Origin: Campylobacteraceae bacterium | GTDB lineage: Bacteria > Campylobacterota > Campylobacteria > Campylobacterales > Sulfurovaceae | Direction of reading: 5' to 3' | Assembly (NCBI GenBank): GCA_027014605.1 | Contig: JALWDJ010000027.1 | Span: forward strand, 1-43,736 | Length of the DNA: 43,736 nt | Part shown: piece by piece, positions 34,021 through 43,700 of the stretch | How positions within the stretch are numbered: the stretch's first letter is position 1 | Layout: every line of letters begins with the position of its first letter | Position numbers and translations under genes: made by a program | Notes under the pieces: model-generated | Seen by the model: the letters and a program-made list of their open reading frames with translations, nothing else | Databases searched by the model: none | What the model was told of the DNA's origin: nothing

Positions 34021-35415
34021 GTGAGAATTGTGAATATATTAATAGAAGAGATAAAAGCATACCTAAAGAGTTGGATAAAAAATGGTACCCCACCTAATAG
34101 TTTTAAGGATATAAATTTTAACAATAAAATTGGTATTTCTAGAAAACTAATCAAATTGGTAGATAAGAAGAATAATATTAGTAATGAGATTGATAACTCT
34201 TTTAACAATAAAACTATTACATATATTTTGGGACTCTATCTATATAATGATTTAACTATTTCTAAATATAGAGGAGAGTTAGATAATATAAGAATAAAAG
34301 AGCCACGAATTTATCAATTTTTATATAAAGTATTAAAATTAAGAGAAGATGAACCAAAAATACTTCTATCTATTTTTGATTATGATATAAGAGATGTTAT
34401 TGATGAAACTATAGATAGAGATGATTATAGAGTAGAGCTATTTTCTACTCTTGGTTTAACAAGACTTCAAAATCAAGACTATTTAGGTTATCTTGAATTA
34501 AATAATACCCTTGTATTGATTGTAGCTGATGGTGTTGGTGGAGGAGAGGCTGGAGAGGTTGCTAGTAAATTAGCAGTTGATTTTATTATTAATGATTTAA
34601 AAGAGAGCATTCAAAATAATCAATTTAGTAATCATCAATCTATATTAAATCTATTAAGAGATACACTATATCTTGCAAACCATAAGGTAGTAGAGTATGC
34701 AAGTGAACATAATATTGCTGTAATAGGTACAACACTGTCTCTTGCACTTATTATAGATAAGATAAATCTATATATTGCACATATTGGAGATAGTAGAATA
34801 TATGAACTAGATAATAGTTTAGAGGTTAGACAGATAACACAAGACCACTCTGTAAGAGAGGTACTATTTCGCTCCAATAAAATAACTCAAAATGAGAAAG
34901 AAGAGTATAATAAAAGTCTTTTAGCTTTTACTTTAGGTAAGAGAAATCTAAAAAAAGAGAATATATTTACACAGCACTCTATACTTTATAATAGTAGCAG
35001 ATTACTTCTATGTAGTGATGGCTTTTGGGAGAAGATAGATATTAACAAAGAGACTTTTATTAAACCTATAGATAAGTTACAAATAGATATATATAACTCA
35101 ATACCTACAGATAATGTAACTATTATTAGATACTCTCCTAAAGTCTCATCAAGTATAGATGTAGATGATGATATATATGAAGAGTATGAAGATGAACCAA
35201 CGGAGGAGAGAGAAAAATATTATATAAGTTATACCACAAATAGAAGATTTACTAAAGCTAAGAAGATAACAAATAGATTAAATCAACTAAAAAATATAAT
35301 TATTATTTTAATTATTATATCATCTATAACATTTTTTATTTTAAATCTCTTTGTCTCTAAAGATATTGAAGTAGTAGAAAAAGATAATAATTTAACTCAA
35401 TTAAGAGGAGAATAA
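34021..35415 (+). CDS. PP2C-family Ser/Thr phosphatase, membrane anchored
   Basis: Metal-dependent protein phosphatase expected to reverse phosphorylation by the kinase encoded 3 nt downstream. PP2C motifs in order: NQDYLG (Asp153), VADGVGGGEAGEVAS (Asp170-Gly171), GTTLSLALI, HIGDSRIY (Asp257), LLLCSDGFWE (Asp333) and DNVTII (Asp364-Asn365): all metal ligands are present. Residues 1 to about 137 are an extra N-terminal region I do not recognise. A single membrane segment (about 425-445) lies near the C terminus, so the enzyme is cytoplasmic and membrane-tethered, like the kinase. GTG start at 34021 without a good ribosome site; GTG at 34030 is an alternative. Confidence 0.9.
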   Translation: MRIVNILIEEIKAYLKSWIKNGTPPNSFKDINFNNKIGISRKLIKLVDKKNNISNEIDNSFNNKTITYILGLYLYNDLTISKYRGELDNIRIKEPRIYQFLYKVLKLREDEPKILLSIFDYDIRDVIDETIDRDDYRVELFSTLGLTRLQNQDYLGYLELNNTLVLIVADGVGGGEAGEVASKLAVDFIINDLKESIQNNQFSNHQSILNLLRDTLYLANHKVVEYASEHNIAVIGTTLSLALIIDKINLYIAHIGDSRIYELDNSLEVRQITQDHSVREVLFRSNKITQNEKEEYNKSLLAFTLGKRNLKKENIFTQHSILYNSSRLLLCSDGFWEKIDINKETFIKPIDKLQIDIYNSIPTDNVTIIRYSPKVSSSIDVDDDIYEEYEDEPTEEREKYYISYTTNRRFTKAKKITNRLNQLKNIIIILIIISSITFFILNLFVSKDIEVVEKDNNLTQLRGE

Positions 35416-35418
35416 TAT

Positions 35419-37281
35419 ATGACTAATGAGAGTAATGAGCATCTATCAATAGGTTATAAGATAGGTGGACACTATGAAGTCGTTAAAGTTTTAGGGCAGG
35501 GTGGTTTTGGAATTGTATATTTAGTTAAAGATATACATAGACTAAATGCCTTTTTTGTTATAAAGGAGCTCTTTTCAAGAGAGTTTTCTTTTAGACATAG
35601 AGATGGGAAAACAGTATATAATAAAGCTGAAGCAAAAAAAATTTTTACGAAAATTAAAGAAGATATTATATCTGAAGTAAATATTTTACAAAAAATTAGA
35701 AATAAAAATATAGTAGAGGCTTATGGATATTTCGAAGAAAATAATACACTCTACTCTGTTATGGAGTTCATTGATGGTGTAGATTTAGATAAGTACTTAA
35801 AAGAAGTTCCACCATTTAATGAAGATGAGGCAAAAGATTTATTACTTCAAATTATCAATGGAATAAAAGAGATACATAATCTAAATATTCTACATAGAGA
35901 TATAAAACCATCTAATATTATGAGAACTAAAGATGGTATATATAAGATAATAGATTTTACTACAAATAGAACCTATATCGATAATCAGATGACAACAGTT
36001 ACTGCTTTTCAGAGTCCAATCTATACACCACCTGAACTTAGTGGAAATAAAAGAGCTATTATTGGTAAGTTTAGCGATATATACTCTATTGGTATGACAA
36101 TATGTAGAGTAATTGCAGATGATGAAGATACTCTACCAAATATTACAGATAGACTTATTGATGATAGTGAATTTATAGAAATTTTAAATAGTTTTGATAT
36201 ATCTTCTAGTTTTAGAAATATTTTATTTAAAATGACTAAAATCGATGCTGAAGAGAGATTTCAAGACTTAGAAGAGATAGAGAAACTTTTATCCCAAAAT
36301 CAGACTAATTTTAAAGAGGAAAATAAAAAAGAGATAGAAGATATTAAACCGTCTCCTAAAAAAAATATTAAAAGACCACCTAAAAAAGAAGAGAGGGATA
36401 ATACAAAATCTTGGCTTACAACTATTGGTATCTTATTAGCAATTGTACTTTTAGCTCTAGGTGGGTATGCCTATAAAATAGTAAATAAAGATAAGAGTAT
36501 AAATAAATCTCAAAGTGTAACAACATATAAACCAAAACAGAATAAGATAGAAGATAAAGAGGAAGAGCCAGAGATTAAGAGTGAGATTAAACCATTAGAG
36601 ATACCAGAGATTAAAGATACACCAACTCCTACCCCAATACCTACTCCATCACCTCTAATTGAAGATGAGGAGGATATAGCAGAAGATGGTACTATAGAGA
36701 TAGTAACACCAGAACCAACTCCTACAAGAGATAAGAGCATAGAGATAATAACACCAACTCCAACTCCTACAAAAGATAAAAATATAGAGATAGTTACTAC
36801 TCCAACAGCAATACATACTCCTAAACCCATACACAATAATATATCACTTGGAAGAATGATACAACCAGGTAAAAATATAAATTTATCTCATAATTCTCCA
36901 TTTAATAGGGCAAATGTTCAAGATTTTCTATTAAAATTTATTCCTACAGCAGAACATGGCTCTATTAATCATCTTCTTTCATTTTATAACTATAGAGTAG
37001 ATAGATATTTTTCTCTTAGAAATGTTACACATAGAGAGATATATAGAGATAAAGTAAGATATAATAAAAAGTGGGTTCATAGAAGATTTAGATTAATCTC
37101 TTTTGATATTTTATATAAATATAGAAAAAATGGCATAGAGTATTGTGATATAAAAAAGAGAATGAGATATAGAGTTGTATCAAGAAGTGGAAAAGTTGCA
37201 GAGGGTATAAGTAATACTCTTTTAACTTTAAAGGCTACACCTTATGGTTTTAAGGTAGTTTCAATATATAGTATTAGATAG
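35419..37281 (+). CDS. Transmembrane Ser/Thr protein kinase with NTF2-like C-terminal domain
   Basis: Hanks-type kinase, residues 20-290: Gly-loop LGQGGFGIVYLV (25-36), ATP Lys49, alpha-C Glu86, catalytic HRDIKPSN (159-166), metal-binding DFT (179-181) in place of DFG, activation segment TAFQSPIYTPPEL with Glu206. A basic juxtamembrane region precedes one membrane segment (about 333-352). Outside lies a Pro/Thr-rich stalk (about 370-470) with 15-residue repeats, then a C-terminal domain (about 495-620: FLLKFIPTAEHGSINHLLSFY) resembling NTF2-like folds. The extracytoplasmic domain may sense a ligand. It sits between a PP2C gene (3 nt) and a SEDS gene (13 nt); LRGE-TAATAT separates it from the phosphatase, so co-translation is likely. 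Confidence 0.92.
   Translation: MTNESNEHLSIGYKIGGHYEVVKVLGQGGFGIVYLVKDIHRLNAFFVIKELFSREFSFRHRDGKTVYNKAEAKKIFTKIKEDIISEVNILQKIRNKNIVEAYGYFEENNTLYSVMEFIDGVDLDKYLKEVPPFNEDEAKDLLLQIINGIKEIHNLNILHRDIKPSNIMRTKDGIYKIIDFTTNRTYIDNQMTTVTAFQSPIYTPPELSGNKRAIIGKFSDIYSIGMTICRVIADDEDTLPNITDRLIDDSEFIEILNSFDISSSFRNILFKMTKIDAEERFQDLEEIEKLLSQNQTNFKEENKKEIEDIKPSPKKNIKRPPKKEERDNTKSWLTTIGILLAIVLLALGGYAYKIVNKDKSINKSQSVTTYKPKQNKIEDKEEEPEIKSEIKPLEIPEIKDTPTPTPIPTPSPLIEDEEDIAEDGTIEIVTPEPTPTRDKSIEIITPTPTPTKDKNIEIVTTPTAIHTPKPIHNNISLGRMIQPGKNINLSHNSPFNRANVQDFLLKFIPTAEHGSINHLLSFYNYRVDRYFSLRNVTHREIYRDKVRYNKKWVHRRFRLISFDILYKYRKNGIEYCDIKKRMRYRVVSRSGKVAEGISNTLLTLKATPYGFKVVSIYSIR
36685..36819 (+). repeat. 45-nt tandem repeat in the kinase stalk
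   Basis: Three 15-residue units (36685-36729, 36730-36774, 36775-36819): DGTIEIVTPEPTPTR, DKSIEIITPTPTPTK and DKNIEIVTTPTAIHT. The first two are the closest at DNA level. Such stalks vary in length between strains. Confidence 0.8.
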
Positions 37282-37294
37282 AAAAGGATATAGT

Positions 37295-39433
37295 TTGTAT
37301 TTTATTATCTCAGTATCTATTTTACTATTTTTAATAGCCTTTATACTCTTTTTTACAAAGATATATATAGATATAAATAAACGAAATATTACAACAAAGA
37401 GTGCTTATGGTATATTAATTGCTCTGCTTACATCTCTTGCTTGGATTATTATTACACTTTTATATTTTGATTTAATACTAAATAAAAAGGTTAGTTTTGT
37501 TGACTACTATAAATTTCCAATAGAAAATCATAAATCGGTAACTATTGGAAGTGGAGATGATGATGGGAAACATACATATCTAACCAATAAATTAGCAGTT
37601 AATAGTCATCTTTTATTAAAGTTAGATTCTCCAAATAGTGACTATATAGGAACGCTTATTTTACTAACAGATAAGAGAAAAGCTATAGTTAATAATCTTC
37701 TACTTCAAAATATCTCTCCAACTCAAAATAGTATAGGTGAAAAGTTAGGAATTACATTAAAGGAAAATAATAAATATATAGATAGAACTAGAGTAAAAAA
37801 TGGGGATTTCATACGGATAGGTTACTCAAATTATAAAATATATAGGAAAGGTAATAATATTATATTAGATAATGTATCTCTAAATCCATTCTCACCTACA
37901 AATCTATTTTATCTATATACTACAACAACATATCCAGATATTGTAGTAGGAGATAAGGTAGGGGTTGTAAAGAGTAGTCTATTATGGTTATGGGGAGTTA
38001 CAACCTTTATATTTATCTCTTTTGCTACAATTCTATTCTTTATAGTAAGAAAGATGACCGATTACGCAAAAGGAGAGAACCATTGGGCAATTATCCATCC
38101 TATACTATATTTTACAATACTTTTAGCTTTTCTATTTTTAGCCTCATATATAAACTTTACAGTTATGTACTTTTATCAATTTAATATATATGCAAAAGGG
38201 AGTCTATTTACAGAGATAGTTGTATATGGTATGATGTTAACCTTTGGAGTAGTTATAACTATATTATATCATGCTAAAGATATTGTAAAAGCCTCTCAAA
38301 TGGCCACTATTGTCTATTTTATAACTCTTCTACTCTTTATGTTAATTTTTAAAAGCAGTATATACTCCTCAACACATATTCTCTCAATTCCAAAATCTAT
38401 GGGAGTCTTTTTAGGGGAACAGTTATTTATATTTTCTATATTTATGCTATTTGTTGTCTTTTTAAGAAATGGAAAAAAGTATCTTTTTTTAGATAGTGCA
38501 AGAAATTATATAAACAATAATATATATAGACATATTATATTTGCTAGTATTTTTTTATTAGCTACAATATTTATCTTATCTATTGTAGGACTTATAAAAG
38601 AGGGGCAGGGAATGGTATTTATAGAGAGTACAAAACTATTCATATTTCTTTTAGTTACTCTTCTATTTCACCACTCATTTGGTAGAAATAAGGTAGCATA
38701 TCTTGGATCTCTATCTTTATTTTTTATTCTTTTACTTGGAACTATATTTGTAGTTAAAGATAAGGGTTCTATACTACAAGTAGTATTAGCTTTAAGTATT
38801 TTATTTATTTTATTTAAAGATAATTTTAATATAAAAATTATATGGCTTATTGGAATTGCTATAGTTGTTTTATTAATGATGGTTGCATTTTACCATTTAG
38901 AGTTAAAAGATAATGTTAGATACGCTATGTGGACTAACCCTTTTGCTCAGGAGATAGAGCCATCAACACAATATTTTCTATATAGATATGAACAGGTAGC
39001 AAGAGGTATTTTCCTTATTAAAAATAGCTCTCTATTGCCATCAAACTTTATAGATAATAGCTTTCTACCACTACCAGCAATTCATACAGATTTTATCTTT
39101 GCATTTTTTAGTAATATCTTTGGACATATTGGAGTATTAACACTGCTATTTGCACTAATGTTACTATCTCTATCTTTTAAAAAGTCTATGAGTCTATATA
39201 GTAGAGAGAATGAGGTATTTAAATTTATGTATGGAATAAATAGTGTATTTATAGCTTATATGCTCTCATATTTTATTATAAATATGGCTTCTGTCTTACA
39301 GATTATACCTCTAACAGATGTACCACTACCATTTTTGACTTATTCAAAGGGTATATTGGTACTATTTTTAATGCTATATCTATTTGTAGTAGTATTTAAT
39401 CTAAACTATTTAAAATATATCAAAGGTAGATAA
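37295..39433 (+). CDS. SEDS-family glycosyltransferase (RodA/FtsW-like) with inserted FHA-like domain
   Basis: Peptidoglycan polymerase family. The C-terminal half carries LPLPAIHTDFIFAFFSNIFGHIG (591-613) with the catalytic Asp599, and IIPLTDVPLPFLTY (670-683), both SEDS hallmarks. About 14-15 membrane segments are predicted versus ten in RodA. TM1 and TM2 (2-22, 38-62) are followed by a soluble region at about 66-215 that by charge is extracytoplasmic. It starts SVTIGSGDDDG and ends VKNGDFIRIGYSNYKI, resembling the first and last strands of an FHA domain, but the central R/S/H residues are not clear. TTG start with AAGGA six bases upstream. Third gene of the PP2C-kinase-SEDS operon; converges on the transglycosylase gene (6 nt). 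Confidence 0.85.
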   Translation: MYFIISVSILLFLIAFILFFTKIYIDINKRNITTKSAYGILIALLTSLAWIIITLLYFDLILNKKVSFVDYYKFPIENHKSVTIGSGDDDGKHTYLTNKLAVNSHLLLKLDSPNSDYIGTLILLTDKRKAIVNNLLLQNISPTQNSIGEKLGITLKENNKYIDRTRVKNGDFIRIGYSNYKIYRKGNNIILDNVSLNPFSPTNLFYLYTTTTYPDIVVGDKVGVVKSSLLWLWGVTTFIFISFATILFFIVRKMTDYAKGENHWAIIHPILYFTILLAFLFLASYINFTVMYFYQFNIYAKGSLFTEIVVYGMMLTFGVVITILYHAKDIVKASQMATIVYFITLLLFMLIFKSSIYSSTHILSIPKSMGVFLGEQLFIFSIFMLFVVFLRNGKKYLFLDSARNYINNNIYRHIIFASIFLLATIFILSIVGLIKEGQGMVFIESTKLFIFLLVTLLFHHSFGRNKVAYLGSLSLFFILLLGTIFVVKDKGSILQVVLALSILFILFKDNFNIKIIWLIGIAIVVLLMMVAFYHLELKDNVRYAMWTNPFAQEIEPSTQYFLYRYEQVARGIFLIKNSSLLPSNFIDNSFLPLPAIHTDFIFAFFSNIFGHIGVLTLLFALMLLSLSFKKSMSLYSRENEVFKFMYGINSVFIAYMLSYFIINMASVLQIIPLTDVPLPFLTYSKGILVLFLMLYLFVVVFNLNYLKYIKGR

Positions 39434-39439
39434 AAAGAG

Positions 39440-40714
39440 TCAATAGCAGACCTTTTTATCTGAAACTACACCAACTCTATTAGCTCCATATCTATCTTGG
39501 AGGTAATATATATCTGAACGCTTCATTTTACCTAGAGATTTAAAAACTTCTCCACTCATATAGAGACTATTTATTGCTCTATTTTTAAATATACTATCTT
39601 TTAAAACTGCATATTGGTATGGCTCATAATATTTAAGTCCATTTGGATTTATATACCTCTTTAGAGAGTTTAACTCTTTTGATATATAGCTTTTTCCTGT
39701 TAGATATTTAGAAATTTCAGAGTGGCTACTTAACCCCTCCATACCATACATATATCTCTTAAAATCACTATAGTATCTGCAATCTACATCTCTACTATTA
39801 ACCTCATCTTGACACTTAGTAAGACTACCTGATTTATATGCAATTACAGAGGCATCTAAACTCTTACCAATTCTATTATAATATATAAATTTATTAGCAA
39901 GTTTTATAATGCTTGATTTTGGATTAAATGGATTATTTGGCTCTCCATACATCATATAGTAGTGTATAGTTAACTGTAATGCACCAAAAGCTCCTGTTGA
40001 TGAGGTTGCAAATATATTTCCTCTTGACTCAAGATATGTCAATATTACTAAAAGTTTATAGGCATCTAGTTTAGATATTGTAGTCTTTTTAGATAACTCT
40101 CTTGCTACCTTGCTATACTCTCTATCAAATAGAGCTATATATCTTGCAAATTGATTATTATTACCTATCTTCCCTCTCTTAATACCAAATGCTTTCTCTC
40201 CTGCCTCTACCCTTTTAGCACTTAACCTCATATCTATTCCACTATTTTGATAACTCCATCTAATTAAAGGATATAGATATGATACATCATTAAGCATACC
40301 TCTTTGAACTAACTCTTTATAAAATATCTCTATATCTACATGGTCTCTAAAGCCTCTCTGCTTTTGAAAACAGTGTAGTTGATGAGTTGTAATATTATTT
40401 TTATGTGTAGTAAAGTAGTTATTAAAAAATTTAAACTTTTTAAAAAAGCTCTTATCATCATAAGCAATAGCTAACCATCTATTTATATATTGCTTCTTAG
40501 TTAACCTATAAGGGTATAGTACAGTATCAAAATATATCTTTTGAGAACTATTAAGAGATTTATAAAACTCTTTTTTACAACTATAGTTATCTATAAAGAA
40601 CTGTTCTAAACTTTTACTATGGGCTAATTTATTAGCCCAAAATCTATATGAACTTGAACACTCTGCATATATATTTATAGTTAATATTAATAATAGTAAT
40701 ATTTTATTGTTCAT
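39440..40714 (-). CDS. Exported lytic transglycosylase-like protein
   Basis: Signal peptide (1-17). The N-terminal 210 residues are unrecognised, Lys/Tyr rich and helical. An SLT-type lysozyme fold follows: catalytic Glu229 in TYLESRGNIFATSSTGAFGALQLT, then VIAYKSGSLTKC (289-300) in the position of the usual AYNAGP motif. It should cleave the MurNAc-GlcNAc bond of peptidoglycan, with the caveat that the AYNAG block is altered. The motif residues Gly and Gln (GALQL) are kept. Its ATG overlaps the stop of the large surface protein gene by 4 nt (ATGA at 40714-40711), so the two are co-translated, and it converges on the SEDS gene. Confidence 0.82.
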   Translation of the reverse strand: MNNKILLLLILTINIYAECSSSYRFWANKLAHSKSLEQFFIDNYSCKKEFYKSLNSSQKIYFDTVLYPYRLTKKQYINRWLAIAYDDKSFFKKFKFFNNYFTTHKNNITTHQLHCFQKQRGFRDHVDIEIFYKELVQRGMLNDVSYLYPLIRWSYQNSGIDMRLSAKRVEAGEKAFGIKRGKIGNNNQFARYIALFDREYSKVARELSKKTTISKLDAYKLLVILTYLESRGNIFATSSTGAFGALQLTIHYYMMYGEPNNPFNPKSSIIKLANKFIYYNRIGKSLDASVIAYKSGSLTKCQDEVNSRDVDCRYYSDFKRYMYGMEGLSSHSEISKYLTGKSYISKELNSLKRYINPNGLKYYEPYQYAVLKDSIFKNRAINSLYMSGEVFKSLGKMKRSDIYYLQDRYGANRVGVVSDKKVCY

Positions 40715-43700
40715 CTATTTTTTAAATCAACCATTCCCCAATAACCTTTTAAATCTGTACCCATTAATCCTAATACTATTTTATCTAATTCACTATTTTC
40801 TGGGATTCTCATTAGATATGATACATCCATTCCACCATTTACTTTATTTAAAATAATCGGGCTATCTACATCAAAAGTATTATTACTAAATAGTATATAA
40901 ACATCATAAGAATTTACATTTGTAACATTTCTAAATATTATATCTTTTATATAGTTACTAGCTCTTGGATGAGATGAAGCTTTAGTAAATCTATTCAATA
41001 TAGAACTTGCTTTAATTGTAAAAAATTTATTTCCACTTATTGTAGTTGTTGTTTTTATATCTTCATTTCTATTTGTAATAGTAGTGGAAATGAATGAATC
41101 ATCACTTTTTCTTGCAATTAATGTAAGATTTGAGTCTGCTTTTGCTTTTATTGTAACGATATTTTCCTTTTTAGTTATAGTTAATGGTATAATAGCTAAA
41201 AGTTGAACATCAATAAAATCTTCATAATATGGATTAAATCTATTAATTATAATTGAAATATTTATATCTTTAGTTCCATTTTTTACCAAATTACTATTTC
41301 TAATTTCTACCGAAAAATCATAGAAATTAGATAAATTATCATCAATTTCATCAAAACTATTAGCTATTATCACAGGTTTTGTAATTGTTCCAAAATATCC
41401 ATCATCTCTCACATAAGAAATATCGTTACCTATTTTTATTTTAGTTAATTGTGTTGTACCTTTACAATATGAAAATGATGTTTTTTCACTTGGAGCTAAA
41501 ATTTTATTCCAATTATTATCTTTCCCTGTAATAATGTAATTGTTATTTCCAGTATCATTTATATCTGCATTATTTATAAAATCAATTGAAGATGTAGTAT
41601 TAATTTCATATTTCCATTTTACAGCATTATTGTTGTTGTTAATAACTGTAATATATTTACAATTTCTATAACTATATTCAGACTCTTTATCTACTAAAAT
41701 AGCTTTGTTATCTATATTAAGCTTTGTATTTGTTGCACAATATCCAAAACTAGTTTTTCCCCAACTATTGATATTAAGATTAGATGCAATTCCTTCTACG
41801 GATAATTTATGTTCACTACTATCTGTTAAATTGCTATCCCAAGTATTGAAAGTATAACCAACTATATCATAATCATTAAGTTTCCAATTTTTGATAGGAT
41901 TTGGAGTTATATTTCTAATTGTAACTTTATTACATGAACCTGTGCTTTCCCCACTCCAACTATTTATTTTATCTTCATATAAATTAACTATAAATGGATT
42001 ATCTTGATTGGAACTTGCACAATAATTAAAATAGAAGTTTCTATTAGGTAATAGATAACCATTACTATTTTTATCTTCTATTGATTTCAATATTCCACTA
42101 TTAGAGTTATTATATTTAATATTCCATGATTTGTAGTAACCATAATAAGAACTATTATTTAAATCAAAATTATTAATTTTCCAATCAATTACATCATTTG
42201 AAATATTCTCTATCTTTACCTCTTCACAATATCCATCACCCCAAGAGGTCTTTTTGCCCTTAACAATATTAAATTTACCACTTGTCTCATTGGCATCAGT
42301 AAATTTACCATTTTGCACATCATTAAATGCACAATATCCAAATTTAACTTGACTAAAAGGTAATACTGTGTTATTCCACCATAATCCAGAGGCTTTAAAG
42401 GTTGTTCTATTGGTATCACTATACTCATTTTTATCTGTAATATTAACATTCCAACTATCAAATATTTTACCTGAAATATTCATATCAATATTCCATATAT
42501 TAGGAGTAAGACTGTTATTTTTTACATACACATTTGCACAATAACCATTATTCCACTCTAAATATTTTTTAATTTTAGTTGATATCTCTTTCAATTTTAA
42601 TTTATTAATATCAACACTACTAGGGATGGTTACAGATGATATAAAATCATCAAAGCTATTAATATTTATCAAATTAGCTAAATCATTAATAGAAGCAAAT
42701 CTTCCACCAAAAAAAGCATTTATTTGATCTACTGAAAGATTAGATATATCTATATATTTTGATAATATATTTGAATTATAAATAGTTTTATAATCTATAT
42801 TGATTAAGCTATCTATATTAAAAGAAAAATTACCAATTGAAATAAAGTTAGTTAATTTATCTAACTGGATAGACAACTTTTCTACATTAAAACTTCCTAT
42901 AAATAGTTTAGAACTAGTTTGAATCATTGTTGAGATTTGTTTTTTACAAAATTCTTTTGATGTTGTTTTATCTATTTTATTATCAAGTTTAGAATCAATC
43001 ATTGTACTAAATATAATATTTAAATCCATCATAGAGTTATAATTTAAGATAGTTGAGCTAAAAGATTTATATACAAAACTAAATGCTTCTTCTTGACCTC
43101 CAGTTTTTGATAAATCAATAAGTTCAGTAGCTAATTCAATAGATTTTTGAATTTGTGAAGATATTTTAAAAAGAGATATATCTCCTTTTTCTGCCTCTTC
43201 TATTGGATCTGCTCCTAATTTTAAAATATTTATATTAAGGACTTTAGATATTTTTAGTTCAATATTTTTGATAATATTATCAAGATTTTCATCTGTTGTA
43301 AAAGGTTTATCTGCAGTTATCTCCTCTTCAATACTATTAGCTAATATTGTAGTGATAGGTGTAATATTTACTTTTATTTTAGGTCTTCTAAGACTTAAAG
43401 GTGCTCTTAATCGTCCTCTAAATTTTTTAGCAGTACCACTATCTATTCCACCCATTATAATTATTGGTGCATAACCTGTTTTTGATGCTTTTTTTTGATT
43501 GGAAGTTAAAGTAAAACTATATTTCCCATATTTATCAGTTATTTCTTTAGGTTCTCCCTCATCCCATTTATTATTTCTATTTAAATCTAAAAATACAGTA
43601 GAGTTTATTAATTTTCCATCTACTCCTGTTCCTTCTATTTGTGTATCTGAATTTAAATCATTATCTATTGGTATGGGTGTAGGAGTTGGTGTACTAGTTG

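Noticed and set aside
36510-36836. Open frame of 108 codons on the minus strand inside the kinase gene
   Set aside because: It is the antisense of the Pro/Thr repeat stalk, Gly/Val low-complexity, without ribosome site.
34021-40714. Type VI secretion regulatory genes (kinase/phosphatase/FHA pathway)
   Set aside because: No T6SS structural gene is present, and the third gene is a SEDS enzyme, so a cell-wall link fits better.
40711-43455. Large surface protein starting at the Met at 43455
   Set aside because: The frame stays open to the window edge and encodes an SdrD B-like module and a Thr/Pro linker upstream.
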